The notes: generated by a model from the letters alone, not told the origin. DNA of 26,243 bases from JAZGGS01 sp963749485 (GCA_963749485.1 CAVVMV010000031.1:1-26243), one strand, 5' to 3'. Numbered from the stretch's first letter, positions 8,476 through 18,841 are shown. A program made the numbers and translations.

Positions 8476-9222
8476 TTAATATAATATTCCTTCGAAACTG
8501 GTTTTAGATTCTTCCGGATAACCATTTTTATAATAAGCAATTATAGATCCATCTTATACTTTCTTCAGAAAATGGCCATGGGTTTACAGTTATTTCTCCT
8601 GCAGGATTTGTATGAAATGTTAAATCTGTTTTTAATGATGAATTTCTGCGGGAGTAAACTTGAACTTTATCAACAAAATCATTTTCAAGACAAAAATTGA
8701 AAGATACCCAATCACAGAAATTGGTTATCTTATCTGCCCATAAGAATTCTTCCAAAGAATTCTTTGTTCTTAGCAGACTCTCTGCAATAGACTGCTCAAT
8801 ATTTTTCAGAATCTCCTCTCTTTTTTTTACATTATCATCACCAAGCAATCTTTTAAGATGAAGCTTTGTAACAATATCCACAACAGGATTGTCGAATCTA
8901 ATTTCTGTTCCTTTTAAAGTAAGATCAGCCCATTGCTCTAAAGTGAGCTCACTCAAGAGGACTATTATCATTCTCACCGTAGCCAATATCGTGGTATTTA
9001 ACTCCTTCAACAAATGAATTAAAATCAAAAGCAGGTTTATCGAAATTTGACATTTCCCCAATTGCTTGCCAATACTCCCGAAAACTTTGCATGTTCAGCT
9101 TGCGAAATAACAATATCTCTCGTTTTTGATTTAAACAATAATATTCCTTTTCTGTTATTAGCGGTTAAAAATAAATTATATAAAGAACAAATACACTTGT
9201 TTTCTGGATAAAAATTAGCCAT
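8476..9222 (-). CDS. DUF3891-family protein (frameshifted)
   Basis: Segments from ATG 9222 (MANFYPENKCICSLYNLF), through 8975-9060 in a second frame (QAIGEMSNFDKPAFDFNSF, then VEGVKYHDIGYGEND), 8528-8960 (ELTLEQWADLTLKG onward) and 8476-8527 (GSIIAYYKNGYPEESK, ending FEGILY) form one protein of about 245 residues with three frameshifts. SQAEHAKFSGVLASNWG matches the opening signature of DUF3891 (Q-x-D/E-H-A-x-L-S-G-x-L-A-x-x-W-G), and HDIGYGE matches the conserved H-D-x-G motif. The C-terminal PWPFSE also fits the family. Its biochemical role is unknown; the histidine and aspartate pattern recalls HD-type metal sites. It is divergent from typA with only 19 bases between the two ATG codons. 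The frame breaks look like single-base indels. Confidence 0.7.
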
Positions 9223-9241
9223 ATTTGTCGTTGCAATTTTT

Positions 9242-11065
9242 ATGATTTTAGAGGCAGATTTGAAACAGATTAGAAATATAGCAATCATCGCACACGTCGA
9301 TCACGGAAAGACCACTTTAGTTGATGAATTGCTGAAACAAAATAAAATTTTCAGGCAAAACCAGGTTGTCCAGGAAAGATTTCTGGATTCCAACGATTTA
9401 GAAAGAGAACGAGGAATTACAATCTTATCAAAAAATATTAGCATTCCGTATAAAGATGTAAAAATTAATATAATAGATACACCAGGTCACTCTGATTTTG
9501 GCGGCGAAGTGGAACGTGTACTTAAAATGGCTGATGGTGTTTTACTACTTGTTGATTCATTCGAAGGACCTATGCCGCAGACAAGGTTTGTACTTGAAAA
9601 GGCACTCCACTTACATTTAAAACCAATAATTGTTATTAACAAAATTGACAGAGCAGATAACCGCCCCGAGGAAGTTCTTGATGAAATATATGATCTTTTT
9701 ATTGATCTTAATGCTGATGAAAACCAACTTGACTTTCCTTATGTTTATGCAAGCGGAAGAGACGGCTGGGCTGTAAAAGATTTAAAAGATGAACGTAAAA
9801 ATCTTGTACCTTTGCTTGATACAATAGTTGATTCAATCCCTCAAGCTAAGATCCTTGAGGGCACAACACAAATGCAGGTAACTACTTTAGATTACAACGA
9901 TTATGTTGGCAGGATAGGTATAGGCAGAGTGTTTCGTGGAACTTTAAACAAGAATGAACCACTTAGCGTAATTAAGAGAGATGGAAGTATTCATAAGATG
10001 TTGTTGAAGCAGTTGTTTATATTTGAAGGACTTGAACGGACTGAAGTGGATGAAGTTTCTGCTGGTGATATTTGCGCGGTGGTTGGAGTTGAAGATATTG
10101 ATATTGGTGATACAATTGCTGATGCTGAAAATCCCGAACCGCTTCCTCTAATTGCAATTGATGAACCAACTATAAGCATGAACTTTACTGTTAATACTTC
10201 CCCGTTTTATGGTAAAGAAGGAAAATATGTAACCTCAAGGCATTTACATGACCGCTTGTACAAGGAACTTCAGCACAATGTTGCGTTAAGAGTGGAAGAC
10301 ACAGGTTCACCTGATACATTTAAAGTTTCGGGAAGAGGAATATTACATCTCTCCATTTTGATAGAAAATATGCGACGGGAAGGTTATGAACTTGCAGTTG
10401 GTGCACCAAAGGTTATTTATAAAGAAATTGTTGGTAAAAAAGCTGAACCAATTGAAATTCTTACAGTTGATGTTCCCAGCGAATCTTCCGGCAAAGTTAT
10501 TGAATTAGTTGGACAGCGGCGCGGCGAAATGGTTAAGATGGAACAGAAAGGTTCTCTCTCTGCGCTTGAATTTCATATTCCTTCACGCGGTTTAATGGGA
10601 TTAAGAAACCGCATATTAAATGTTACTTCAGGTGAAGGGATAATGCACCACCGTTTTTACCAGTATGAATATTTTAAAGGCTCAATTTCGCAGCGACAGA
10701 ATGGTGTGCTAATCTCCATGCACGAAGGGACTTCTACAGCTTATGCAATAAACTCGCTGCAGGATAGAGGAATATTTTTTATCGATCCGGGTGATGTAGT
10801 TTACCGGGGACAGATTGTTGGTGAGTACAATAAAGATAACGACATTGAAGTACACGTACAACGTGGTAAAAAGCTTACAAATATGCGTGCTTCTGGCTCA
10901 GATAAAGCTGTTAAGATTACTCCGGCAATTAAATTTACTTTAGAAGAAACTCTTGAGTATGTTAAAGATGATGAGATTGTTGAAGTAACCCCGGAATCAA
11001 TCAGGATGAGAAAATTATATTTAGATCCGAATGAAAGAAAAAGATTTAACTTGAAAAAGGTATAG
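9242..11065 (+). CDS. typA: Ribosome-binding translational GTPase TypA/BipA
   Basis: 607 residues, the same length as typical TypA/BipA and free of frameshifts. GTPase motifs: AHVDHGKTT (17-25), RERGITI (switch I, 55-61), DTPGH (79-83) and NKID (133-136). Translation-factor domain II follows, then the EF-G-like domain with GRGILHLSILIENMRREGYE and the BipA C-terminal domain with RGLMGLRNRILNVTSGEGI. The protein binds 70S ribosomes near the EF-G site and aids 50S assembly and stress or low-temperature growth in other bacteria. The start is ambiguous. ATG 9242 has no Shine-Dalgarno, whereas TTG 9260, giving MKQIRNIAIIAHVDHG as in relatives, is preceded by AGAGG at a good distance. The gene is divergent from the DUF3891 gene. 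Confidence 0.97.
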   Translation: MILEADLKQIRNIAIIAHVDHGKTTLVDELLKQNKIFRQNQVVQERFLDSNDLERERGITILSKNISIPYKDVKINIIDTPGHSDFGGEVERVLKMADGVLLLVDSFEGPMPQTRFVLEKALHLHLKPIIVINKIDRADNRPEEVLDEIYDLFIDLNADENQLDFPYVYASGRDGWAVKDLKDERKNLVPLLDTIVDSIPQAKILEGTTQMQVTTLDYNDYVGRIGIGRVFRGTLNKNEPLSVIKRDGSIHKMLLKQLFIFEGLERTEVDEVSAGDICAVVGVEDIDIGDTIADAENPEPLPLIAIDEPTISMNFTVNTSPFYGKEGKYVTSRHLHDRLYKELQHNVALRVEDTGSPDTFKVSGRGILHLSILIENMRREGYELAVGAPKVIYKEIVGKKAEPIEILTVDVPSESSGKVIELVGQRRGEMVKMEQKGSLSALEFHIPSRGLMGLRNRILNVTSGEGIMHHRFYQYEYFKGSISQRQNGVLISMHEGTSTAYAINSLQDRGIFFIDPGDVVYRGQIVGEYNKDNDIEVHVQRGKKLTNMRASGSDKAVKITPAIKFTLEETLEYVKDDEIVEVTPESIRMRKLYLDPNERKRFNLKKV

Positions 11066-11139
11066 TACTAAATTGCTAATGTCTTAAGATATTAAGATCA
11101 GTGTGAGGATTGGGTTAACATTATACTCAAAGAGAGAAA

Positions 11140-11717
11140 TTAATTTGTATCAGCTAATAGATTCTGAAGATTTTCTTCCAATTCTTCAGCCCAGCTTTCA
11201 GTGTAACCAAAACCATTACGAGTTTCAAAAACCTTCCCGGCTACGATCGATAAAAATCTCAATCGGAAGTCCATCAACATCTTCAATTTGAGGTAATGCA
11301 TATGAGAATTCTGAAGTATCGCCACCATCTAATACCAAGTAATTAATTTTTTGTTCATCTACAAAACTCTGAAGGTATTCTTTCCTGGCCAAGTTATCTT
11401 CATTTTTTTCAAATGCAATTGCGAGAATTATCTAAACCTTCATCTTTGTATTTTTTTTGTAGATCGATAAATGTCGGTATTTCACTTCGGCATGGTGGAC
11501 ACCATGTACCCCATATTGTTATGAAAATCACTTTACCAACGAATGTGCTATCCACATTTGTAACAATATTACCTTGCAGATCTGGAAGGTTAAATTCAAG
11601 CACATCTCCCTTTACTTCAGGCTCTAATTTAGGAATTGGATCAATATTAATTGAAATAGTAAAAAGAAGGCAAATCACCATTAATATTTGTACTGAATTG
11701 TCCGATGCTTTGCGCAA
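11140..11717 (-). CDS. TlpA-like thiol-disulfide oxidoreductase (frameshifted)
   Basis: Segments 11409-11717, about 11280-11430 and 11140-11300 join to a protein of about 190 residues with two frameshifts. An N-terminal hydrophobic stretch (VQILMVICLLFTISINI) probably exports it to the periplasm. The thioredoxin fold follows: FNLPDLQGN, GKVIFITIWGTWCPPCRSEI with the redox pair CPPC at residues 73-76, LAIAFEKNEDNLARKEYLQS, then the cis-proline region GLPIEIFIDRSG and GKVFETRNGFGY. The family reduces or shuffles disulfides of exported proteins, including cytochrome c maturation substrates. The start is unclear: TTG at 11717 is the first in this frame, and a further indel upstream is possible. 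It is convergent with typA. Confidence 0.8.
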
Positions 11718-11828
11718 AGCGACATTTTCAGAATATTTTTATGTATAATCATAATTCGTAACAAATTCAATTGGTTTTACGGATAAATATAATTGTTGAA
11801 TCGAAATTAATGCAAGGGAGTAAAGTAA

Positions 11829-11860
11829 AACCCTCAAAGTTTTTACTCACTTTGAGGGTT
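11829..11860 (-). terminator. Terminator hairpin downstream of the VPS10-like gene
   Basis: AACCCTCAAAGT (11829-11840) pairs perfectly with ACTTTGAGGGTT (11849-11860) around an eight-base loop. Read on the minus strand, the hairpin is followed by TTTTACTTTACT and lies about 20 bases after the stop of the 11881-14954 gene. The plus-strand side lacks a T-run. Function is inferred from structure and position. Confidence 0.8.
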
Positions 11861-11880
11861 CACTTAAATATTAACTCTTA

Positions 11881-14800
11881 TCATACTCTTCGCGGGTAAT
11901 AACAGTTATCTCCATCCATTCCAGCTTCTTTCAGTTTCTTATTAATTTTGGAAGTTGATCATTTAGGATTATATCTACTTCTGTTCTGTATTTAGTAAAC
12001 TCACCTTCGAGCAATATTAATCTCTCAATTTGTGAATCGGTTGGTTTGCCTGAATAGTTAATTATTCCTGCATAAATATCACCGATTTTTTCCGCTAATC
12101 TTATTTGTCCTGATATCCTGTGAGGACTTGTAGCAACAAGTTCCTTATGCATCTTTTCCAGATGTTCAGATAATGCAATCAATTCATTTTTGAATTCGCC
12201 ATCTTCAAGCGCTTTTACAGCATCATCAAGTTTACCTTTAAGATTTGTAACCTGCTTATCGGTGAACGAAACATCTTCCAGCAATGTATAAGCATGGTTA
12301 AGAGTTTCAAATTGCAGTTTCATATCTTCTTCAGAATGTCCTGCTTTCGGATCAGTTTGGAGCGTTATCTTTCCTGTCATATTCTTTTTCATCTTTCTTT
12401 ATCTTAATTGTATATTCACCAGGAGGAAATGTAGGACCGAATGCGGTTCTAAAAGCCAGCAAAGGTGAAGATGCTTTTACCTTTGGAGGTTTTTTTGTAA
12501 CAACCCAATCTACCCGGTTAATTCCTTTCTTCTTTCCTGCAGGAAGAGTTTTAACAAGTTCTCCATCGGCATTATAAATTTCAATAGACATATCACCAAA
12601 AACATGCCGCTTCTTTAGGTAATAAGTAATAATTGCTGAAGAACCGGGATTCCTTCCTCTAAATTCATGATCACCGGAAATGCCATAAGAAAATTGGGGA
12701 TTTGTTATCGTGTAAGGTTCAGTGGGAAATATGGTCACATCCGATTCTATTACCTGATCATTTAATAAACGAAGAGGAGTTATATCATCAATTATTAATA
12801 CTCCCCTGCCATGGGTTCCCATAACCAGATCATTTTCTGTTGGATGAATAACCATTTCATAAATAGGAACTTTTGGAGTATTACCTTCAAATCTTACCCA
12901 CTGGTTTCCCCCATCTAATGAAATGTATAAACCATATTCAGTTCCAAGAAAAAGCAGATTAGGATTAACAAAATCTTCTACAATAGTTCTTGCAAATCCC
13001 TCGATTGATTCATTTCGCAGAGAGGTCCACGTTTTTCCTAGATCTGTGGTTTTATAAACATAAACATTTTTATCACCATTACTGTGTCCATCAAAAACAA
13101 CGTAAGCAGTGTTCTTATCATAATTACTTGCAGCAACTTTAGAACACCATGTTTCTCAGGAAGATTAGGAATGTTGGGAGTCACATCAAACCAGTTTTTA
13201 CCATCATCACTTGTAACCTGCAGATTTCCATCATCCGTTCCAGCCCAAATTATTTTTGAATCTTTGGGCGATTCACTAATTGTATAAATTGTACAATGAT
13301 TTTCAGCTGTAGAGTTATCAATTGTTAATCCACCAGATTCTTCCTGCTTCTGTTTTTCAGGATCATTGGTTGTTAAATCCGGTGAAAGCTTTTCCCATGA
13401 ATCACCGCGATTTGTGGTTCTAAAAAGATATTGTGAACCAACATACAAAACGCCTTCGTTTGTTGGAGAGAAAGCAATTGGTGTATCCCAATTAAAACGA
13501 AGTTTTTCATCTGGATCATCCGAGAAAGGTTTTATTTCCTTTATCTGGCGCGTATCTTTATAGAAGCGCATCAAGTTACCGCCCTGGTACTGCCAATAAA
13601 GAATATTTTCATCACCCGGATCTGGCAGCACATTAAAGCCATCACCGTAACCTACGTTAAGCCAATCGCTGTTTGTAATTCCCCCGAGACTTTCTGAAGG
13701 ACCAACCCATGAACCGTTATCTTGCAAACCTCCGTAAACATTGTATGGGTCCTGATTATCCACAGCAATATGATAGAATTGCGAGAGTGGAAGATTTTGT
13801 GCATGAATCCATGTGCTTCCCCTGTCATACGAGATATAAAATCCACCGTCTGTCCCAAGGTACATATGAGAATTGTTGTTTGGATTTATCCACATTGCAT
13901 GAAGATCTGAGTGAACCCTTCCACCTTCAACAAAGGGTGAAGTAAACGAATAACCTCCATCATCGCTAACCCAAAGAGTAAAACCCGGTTTATAAATTTT
14001 GTTTGTATCTATAGGATCGGGGATCAGTAGAGAAAAATAAAAAGGTCTTTCGCCAACAAGAGGTGATCTTGTTTTTAACTCCCAGGTTTTTCCGTCATCC
14101 ACTGAGCGATACAATCCCGTTTTTTCCGATTCAATAGTTGTGTAGATAACATTTGGATCAGCATTTGAAAAAGCAACAGCGATTCTTCCAAGTTCATCAT
14201 ACTCAGTTTCAACATCAACAATTTCCCATGTTGTTCCGCCATCCTCAGTTCTATATAAATTACTTCCCGGTCCTCCTGATCTAAATGTATATGGTTTTCT
14301 CTGGAAGTCCCACATACCAGCGTAAAGTATATTCGGATTGGTTGGATGCATTGATAAATCGGCACAACCTGTGTTTTCATCAACAAAAAGAATTTTTTCC
14401 CAGCTTTTTCCTCCATCAGTCGTTTTAAATACTCCCCTTTCTTCATTGGGGGCCCAAACTCCTCCTAATGCTGCAACATAGACTTCGCTGCTGTTTTCAG
14501 GATTAATTATAATTTTTGCAATATGATCAGTTTCTCCCAAACCAACCATTTCCCACTTATCCCCGCCGTCGGTTGTTTTATAAACACCATTACCGACCCC
14601 TATGCTGTTTCGGGTCCACGGTTCGCCCGTTCCTACCCATACTGTATCTTTATGTTTTTGATCGATAGCAATTGCACCGATAATCTGAATTTCATCTTCA
14701 AAAACATCTTCAAATGTAGTTCCGGCGTTAGTGCTTTTCCACAAACCACCAGTTGCAGCACCAACGTAAACTAACCGCGGATCATCAATCCAGGCATCTA

Positions 14801-14954
14801 TAGCGGAAACTCTTCCACTCATAAGAGCTGGACCAATATGCCTGGATCTTAATTCACCAAAAAAGCTTGGTTTTAACTTTTTTATTTGTGCTTCTGCATT
14901 TGATAAACCGAAGATGATAAAAGCGAAGCACAAAAGTGTAATTGCTCTTTTCAT
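11881..14954 (-). CDS. Secreted VPS10/BNR-repeat propeller protein (frameshifted)
   Basis: About 1020 residues after joining segments 13038-14954, about 12352-13140 and 11931-12392, plus a short C-terminal tail to a stop at 11881. I see three frameshifts, near 13130, 12370 and 11945. The start at 14954 is chosen because MKRAITLLCFAFIIFGLSNA is a signal peptide and GGAG lies upstream. The body has repeated blades with BNR/sortilin motifs: GGLWKSTNAGTTFEDVF, GVYKTTDGGDKWEMVG, GVFKTTDGGKSWEKI, NLYRTEDGGTTWEIVD, GLYRSVDDGKTWELK, and LYISLDGGNQWVRFEG in the second segment. Such proteins are annotated as VPS10-domain or glycosyl-hydrolase-like secreted proteins of about 1000 residues in Bacteroidota. 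The C-terminal ~250 residues contain a beta-sandwich-like part (PPGEYTIKIK) and a helical tail. Its substrate is unknown. It starts seven bases after the LolA-like gene, so the two are almost certainly co-transcribed. Confidence 0.85.
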
Positions 14955-14961
14955 AATAAAA

Positions 14962-15750
14962 TTACTCCGGTTTGTTTTCTGTTTCTGTTTCTGGTTCTTT
15001 GTCCATTCCAACTTCCATTGAATCAGTTGGAGCGGTTACTTCGGGCATATCAAAAATCGAATCATCAAATTCCACATTATAAGTTATCTCATCAAAAACC
15101 ATTTGCATTACTGTTTCCCCGTCAACCTTTGTTTCAATGGAATAAGGGCTTAACATACCATCAACAAATTTATAATTACTGAAGATTGTTTCAGCTTCGT
15201 TTTCAACGCCCTGCATAATCATTTTAGATTTTGTTTTAAGAAGCACATACTCTTCAGAATCGATATAGGAAGTTATGACATCTCCATTTGGTCTTGTGAG
15301 TGTAAGCAGATAAACTTCAATATCATCAAGCTCCTCTGTTCCGCTATATTCAACCTGGTAACCCTTTTCTTTATAATTATAAAATATCCCCTCGTAATCT
15401 GCCTGCAGTGCCATTCTATCAGCTTGTTCTTCGGTCATTGGCTGTGGATCTGAATTTCCCGCAAATGGATTTATAGACCACCCGTTGTCGTTATCATACG
15501 CGCTTACTATCTCCATTCCCTGGAATGTAGCCTCGGATTTGAACGACATCGGTTTTTTATGGTAAGATGTAAAGGGAATTTCAAATTGTCCCTGCATTAT
15601 TTTTCCTTTTGTGGAAAATGTTTCGGTCTGAAGAAGTTTTTCCTGCCCAATTGCCGCAAAGTATCCCGCAAGTATTTCATCCACTGTTTGTGAAAATGAT
15701 TGAGTGAAAAATATTATTGATAACAGGAAAGGTATAATTAGTTTTTTCAT
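14962..15750 (-). CDS. LolA-like exported protein
   Basis: 262 residues, intact. A signal peptide, MKKLIIPFLLSIIFFTQSFS, ends before QTVDEIL. GAGGGCAGTA directly before ATG supports the start. The body has the pattern of the LolA/outer-membrane lipoprotein-sorting-like fold: an opening helix (VDEILAGYFAAIGQEKLLQT), then many amphipathic strands (STKGKIMQGQFEIPFTSYHK, GDVITSYIDSEEYVLLKTKS, KFVDGMLSPYSIETKVDGE), ending VEFDDSIFDMPE, a common end to these proteins. A low-complexity acidic tail (EPETETENKPE) follows. The genuine LolA carries lipoproteins across the periplasm; in Bacteroidota many paralogues of this fold sit next to propeller or peptidase genes, so a general carrier or binding role is only inferred. 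It is translated just ahead of the VPS10-like gene. Confidence 0.75.
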   Translation of the reverse strand: MKKLIIPFLLSIIFFTQSFSQTVDEILAGYFAAIGQEKLLQTETFSTKGKIMQGQFEIPFTSYHKKPMSFKSEATFQGMEIVSAYDNDNGWSINPFAGNSDPQPMTEEQADRMALQADYEGIFYNYKEKGYQVEYSGTEELDDIEVYLLTLTRPNGDVITSYIDSEEYVLLKTKSKMIMQGVENEAETIFSNYKFVDGMLSPYSIETKVDGETVMQMVFDEITYNVEFDDSIFDMPEVTAPTDSMEVGMDKEPETETENKPE

Positions 15751-15995
15751 TACTGCCCTCTTATAGGTTGTTAATAAATGTAATCTGATATTTAGAATTA
15801 ATTCTTAATATGTAAACTAAAGCATCATTATTTGATTACAAAGCTGATTAAGTAAAATTGTGATGAACTACAGATAAACTTTATGGATGTTCGATTTGAA
15901 GAGATGAATGGAATGAAGATTGGCAAAATCAATGAATAAAAACATATAAAGCGAAGTAGAGCGCTATTTTATTTAAACCAAATGAGTTATTAGTC

Positions 15996-16733
15996 CTATT
16001 CTTTGTTCTTTACATAAATTAATTTAAACCGTCCCTTTGGACTTTCACGTTGTTCAATTTCAAATTTCTTAATTGATTTGATTAACGGGGTCAATTTCTG
16101 GAAGCCATAATTTCTGGAATCAAAATTTGGTTGCTTTTTCTGCAAAAGATTTCCAACATCTCCAAGAAATGCCCAGCCATCATCATCTGCCAAATCGGAA
16201 ATAGTAGATGAAATCAGTTGAATCACTTTTGGAGTTATTTTATCGATATCGCTTTTTGGTGAGGTTTTGCTCTTAGTAATTTCCGATTCAGTTCCCCCAG
16301 ATTGGTATTTAAGAATTTCAATATAAATGAATTTATCACAAGCAACGATAAATGGTTCCGGTGTTTTCTTCTCGCCAATTCCAATTACGTTCATCCCTGC
16401 TTCGCGAAGCCTTGTGGCTAAACGGGTAAAATCGCTGTCGCTGGAAACCAGGCAAAAACCATCGACTTTTTCTGAATACAGAATATCCATTGCATCAATA
16501 ATCATTGCGGAATCAGTTGCATTTTTTCCTATTGTATATCCATATTGCTGAATTGGTGTTATAGCATTTTCCAGGAGGAGACTCTTCCACTTTGTAACTT
16601 TAGGATTTGTCCAATCTCCATAAATTCTTTTTATAGTGGGATTGCCATACTTTGCAATTTCTTCCATCATCCCTTTTACATAAGCAGAAGGAATATTATC
16701 ACCGTCTATTAATACTGCAAGTTTTAAATCCAT
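15996..16733 (-). CDS. NYN-domain protein with C-terminal OST-HTH/LOTUS domain
   Basis: 245 residues, intact, with AGGAAAATTTT before ATG. Residues 1-145 are a NYN (LabA/DUF88, PIN-like) nuclease domain: LAVLIDGDNIP with acidic D10 and D12, GKNATDSAMIIDAMD (D74, D80, D83) and VSSDSDFTRLATRLREAGM (D99, D101), the classic acidic metal-binding set. Residues ~165-240 form a winged-helix OST-HTH/LOTUS domain (DGWAFLGDVGNLLQKKQPNF, then YGFQKLTPLIKSIKKFEIEQ). NYN proteins are proposed RNases and LOTUS domains bind RNA or RNA helicases, so an RNA-processing or RNA-decay role is likely but unproven here. There is no signal peptide. It is the last gene of a run on the minus strand, about 94 bases after the NAD(P)-binding protein gene. 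Confidence 0.92.
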   Translation of the reverse strand: MDLKLAVLIDGDNIPSAYVKGMMEEIAKYGNPTIKRIYGDWTNPKVTKWKSLLLENAITPIQQYGYTIGKNATDSAMIIDAMDILYSEKVDGFCLVSSDSDFTRLATRLREAGMNVIGIGEKKTPEPFIVACDKFIYIEILKYQSGGTESEITKSKTSPKSDIDKITPKVIQLISSTISDLADDDGWAFLGDVGNLLQKKQPNFDSRNYGFQKLTPLIKSIKKFEIEQRESPKGRFKLIYVKNKE

Positions 16734-16827
16734 AAAATTTTCCTAATATTAATTCTATTAAAAATATTAATCTTCATAACTTTTTGAACACTCTAAATTT
16801 AATTTTTATAAAGTTAAAGTTAACAAA

Positions 16828-17536
16828 CTATTTTTTACATTGCACAGATTTTTCTTGTGCAAATTTCGATATAAAGCAATGATTATAATCTGAAATATAT
16901 TTTACCAACAAATTCCTGGTACTGAATTTAACATACTTTCTATCTTCAATCTGGTTTAACATAAACTCAGCAACATCTTCACGCGAAATTCTAACTGTAT
17001 ATATCCAATTTCCAATATTTGATCCCTCCTTATAAGTACCTCTTGCTTTTTTATTATTCAATGCACCGGGACGAACAATTGTCCATTCAAGTGAACTCGA
17101 TTGAATTACATTTTCTTGTTTTCTCTTATCCCAAAAATAAAACGGGAGTATAAATGGAATCACAAAAAAAGTATAGTATAAACCCATTTTGCCAAAACTT
17201 TTTCCAAGTCCAAGTGATGTTTCGCAAATGAATCTTTTTACATTATTCTTTTCCATTGCTTCAATAATATTTTTAGTTCCATTAGAAAGAATTTTAGTGG
17301 GATAAAACCATCGTTTATGACCTAAAGCGCACAATACCGTGTCTTGATTCACCATAGCTTTATTTAAAGAATCAAGATTAAGCACATCACCTTCAAATAC
17401 TTTCAGGCGATCGTGTGTTTATTTTTATTTTAGATGGCTTCCTGGCAAAAGCAGTTACTTTATAACCACGTTCAAGAGCTTGCTTAACTAAACGGATACC
17501 GGTTCCACCCGTTGAGCCAATTATTAATATATTCAT
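16828..17536 (-). CDS. NmrA/SDR-type NAD(P)-binding protein (one frameshift)
   Basis: ATG at 17536 opens MNILIIGSTGGTGIRLVKQA and continues LERGYKVTAFARKPSK, a Rossmann fold start with glycine motif GSTGGTG and an arginine suited to NADP. A one-base shift near 17400-17415 is needed to join LKVFEGDVLNLDSLNKAMVN in the second segment (16828-17385). That segment carries DTVLCALG, KRFICETSLGLGKSFG, LEWTIVRPGALNNKKARGTY and ISREDVAEFMLNQI, all typical of atypical short-chain dehydrogenases of the NmrA/biliverdin-reductase-B-like group. Total about 236 residues, a normal size. Substrate unknown. The gene begins 11 bases after the SIMPL gene and is probably in its operon. Confidence 0.85.
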
Positions 17537-17547
17537 TACAGCCTTAT

Positions 17548-18308
17548 TTATTTCTTCAGTTCAAAAACTACATTTACATTTGCTTTAATTGATATCTTAC
17601 CGAGTGCTATTGTTTCTGAAATTTCACCCGTTCCACTTTCTATGTTCTGCATAACATTTTGGCTCATTACATTGATTTCTGCCATATCCCCAGCCATTCC
17701 AGCTTGAATAATACCAAAAATTAGAACCGCCGTAACCTTCGCTTATCTGTATAGGATCACCGATTAACTGACCTAGAGCGCCAGCCATTTTCTCAGCTTT
17801 TTCCTTTGCTGCATTCAGTGCAAGATCTCTTGCCTGTTCGCGATACTTTTTAAACTCAGTCGTCTGAAAATTAATATTGTGAATATAATTTACACCAGCT
17901 TGAAGAACTCCTGTTACTAAGTTCTTCGACTTTATCAGGTTCTGATAGAGTCACAACAAAAGTGTTTCGAACAAAGTAACCTAAAAAAACTCTTTTATTA
18001 TAATTGTTCTCATACCTTGGCTCTATCGAAAGATAGTCTGTTTGAATATCTTTATCCTCGATTCCGGATTCTTTAATTACTACTATCGCTTTTTTCATAA
18101 TATCGTTGTTCTTTTGCTTGGCAACCATAATGTTACTATCCGATGTTTCTATGCCAAAAGTAATGATGATCTGATCCGGTTGTACTTTAACAACCGCTTC
18201 ACCATTTACTGTAATTTTAGGACGATCATCAAACAATTGTGTTTGTTGTGCATGTATTAAACTGATTGCTAACAGTGTTAAAAAAGTAGTTATTATTATT
18301 GTTTTCAT
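17548..18308 (-). CDS. SIMPL (DUF541) domain exported protein (frameshifted)
   Basis: A signal peptide, MKTIIITTFLTLLAISLIHA, is preceded by AGGTGAAATA. Then comes PKITVNGEAVVKVQPDQIII, the hallmark opening of SIMPL/DUF541 proteins (V-x-G-x-G/A-x-V-x-x-x-P-D). QTDYLSIEPRYENNYNKRVF and LGYFVRNTFVVTL follow, also typical. Frameshifts near 17925 and 17710 separate the rest: VTGVLQAGVNYIHNINFQTT, REQARDLALNAAKEKAEKMA (the conserved alanine-rich helix), ISEGYGGSNF, then MAEINVMSQNV and GKISIKANVNVVFELKK. The repaired length of about 253 residues is normal. SIMPL-domain proteins form periplasmic or outer-membrane assemblies of uncertain function, with oxidative-stress or surface roles reported for some members. 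It is part of a minus-strand cluster. Confidence 0.85.
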
Positions 18309-18353
18309 TATTTCACCTTATAATTTTTTATAGATTTCTATTTCTAGTTGATA

Positions 18354-18781
18354 TTAATTCTTTAGCATACTCGAATATTCTTGCTTAATCTGTTCACATT
18401 TCCTTATGAGAGTTAAGCTTCCACGACTTTTACCAAATCTTTTTCCTTCTTTGAAAAGTTTCTTTTTTTGAACGTAATTATCTGAAGTAGCACTTTGCAA
18501 AGATAGCTGGTTTAGCTTTATCAGGCAAAGTAATAAGCCATTTTAAACGAGTTTTTAAAAACAGAAATCCAAAATGATTGTTTTTGATTTTTTAGATAAC
18601 TTTTAACAGCCAGCTTTTGCCATCATTATAGTATTTCCATTGTTCGGAAAAATCAGGATGATTTATGTGAAGGTCCATTTTGGAAAAATAATTCCCAGAT
18701 TACTTTGGATTTACCGATATAAGAAAATATAACTTCTTCAGTAGGGAATTGGTCTTTGTTTGTTAATACTAACTGATCCAT
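18354..18781 (-). pseudogene. DUF3788-family gene with several frameshifts
   Basis: From ATG 18781, preceded by AGGTGAATAA, the translation begins MDQLVLTNKDQFPTEEVIFS and goes on YIGKSKVIWELF. After a shift it gives INHPDFSEQWKYYNDGKSWL and LKV, then SKKSKTI, WISVFKNSFKMAYYFA, LPDKAKPAIFA, and finally YVQKKKLFKEGKRFGKSRGS ending in a stop at 18354. The sequence and order match DUF3788 proteins of about 140 residues (K-D-Q-F-P-T-E-E, N-D-G-K-S-W-L). At least five frame changes fall within 430 bases, the highest density in the window, several at A or T runs. I type it as a pseudogene because of that density, but sequence error remains possible since all conserved segments are present. The family function is unknown. 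Confidence 0.65.
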
Positions 18782-18841
18782 TTATTCACCTAATAATAAC
18801 TTTTAGCACCTAACCTAAAAATTAGAGCCTGGAGCCATTTA

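Noticed and set aside
9991..10179. Open frame on the minus strand inside typA.
   Set aside because: A shadow of the well-supported typA frame; low-complexity serine-rich translation with no ribosome binding site.
11413..11748. Plus-strand open frame opposite the thioredoxin-like gene.
   Set aside because: The minus strand carries the WCPPC thioredoxin motif; the plus-strand translation has no family character.
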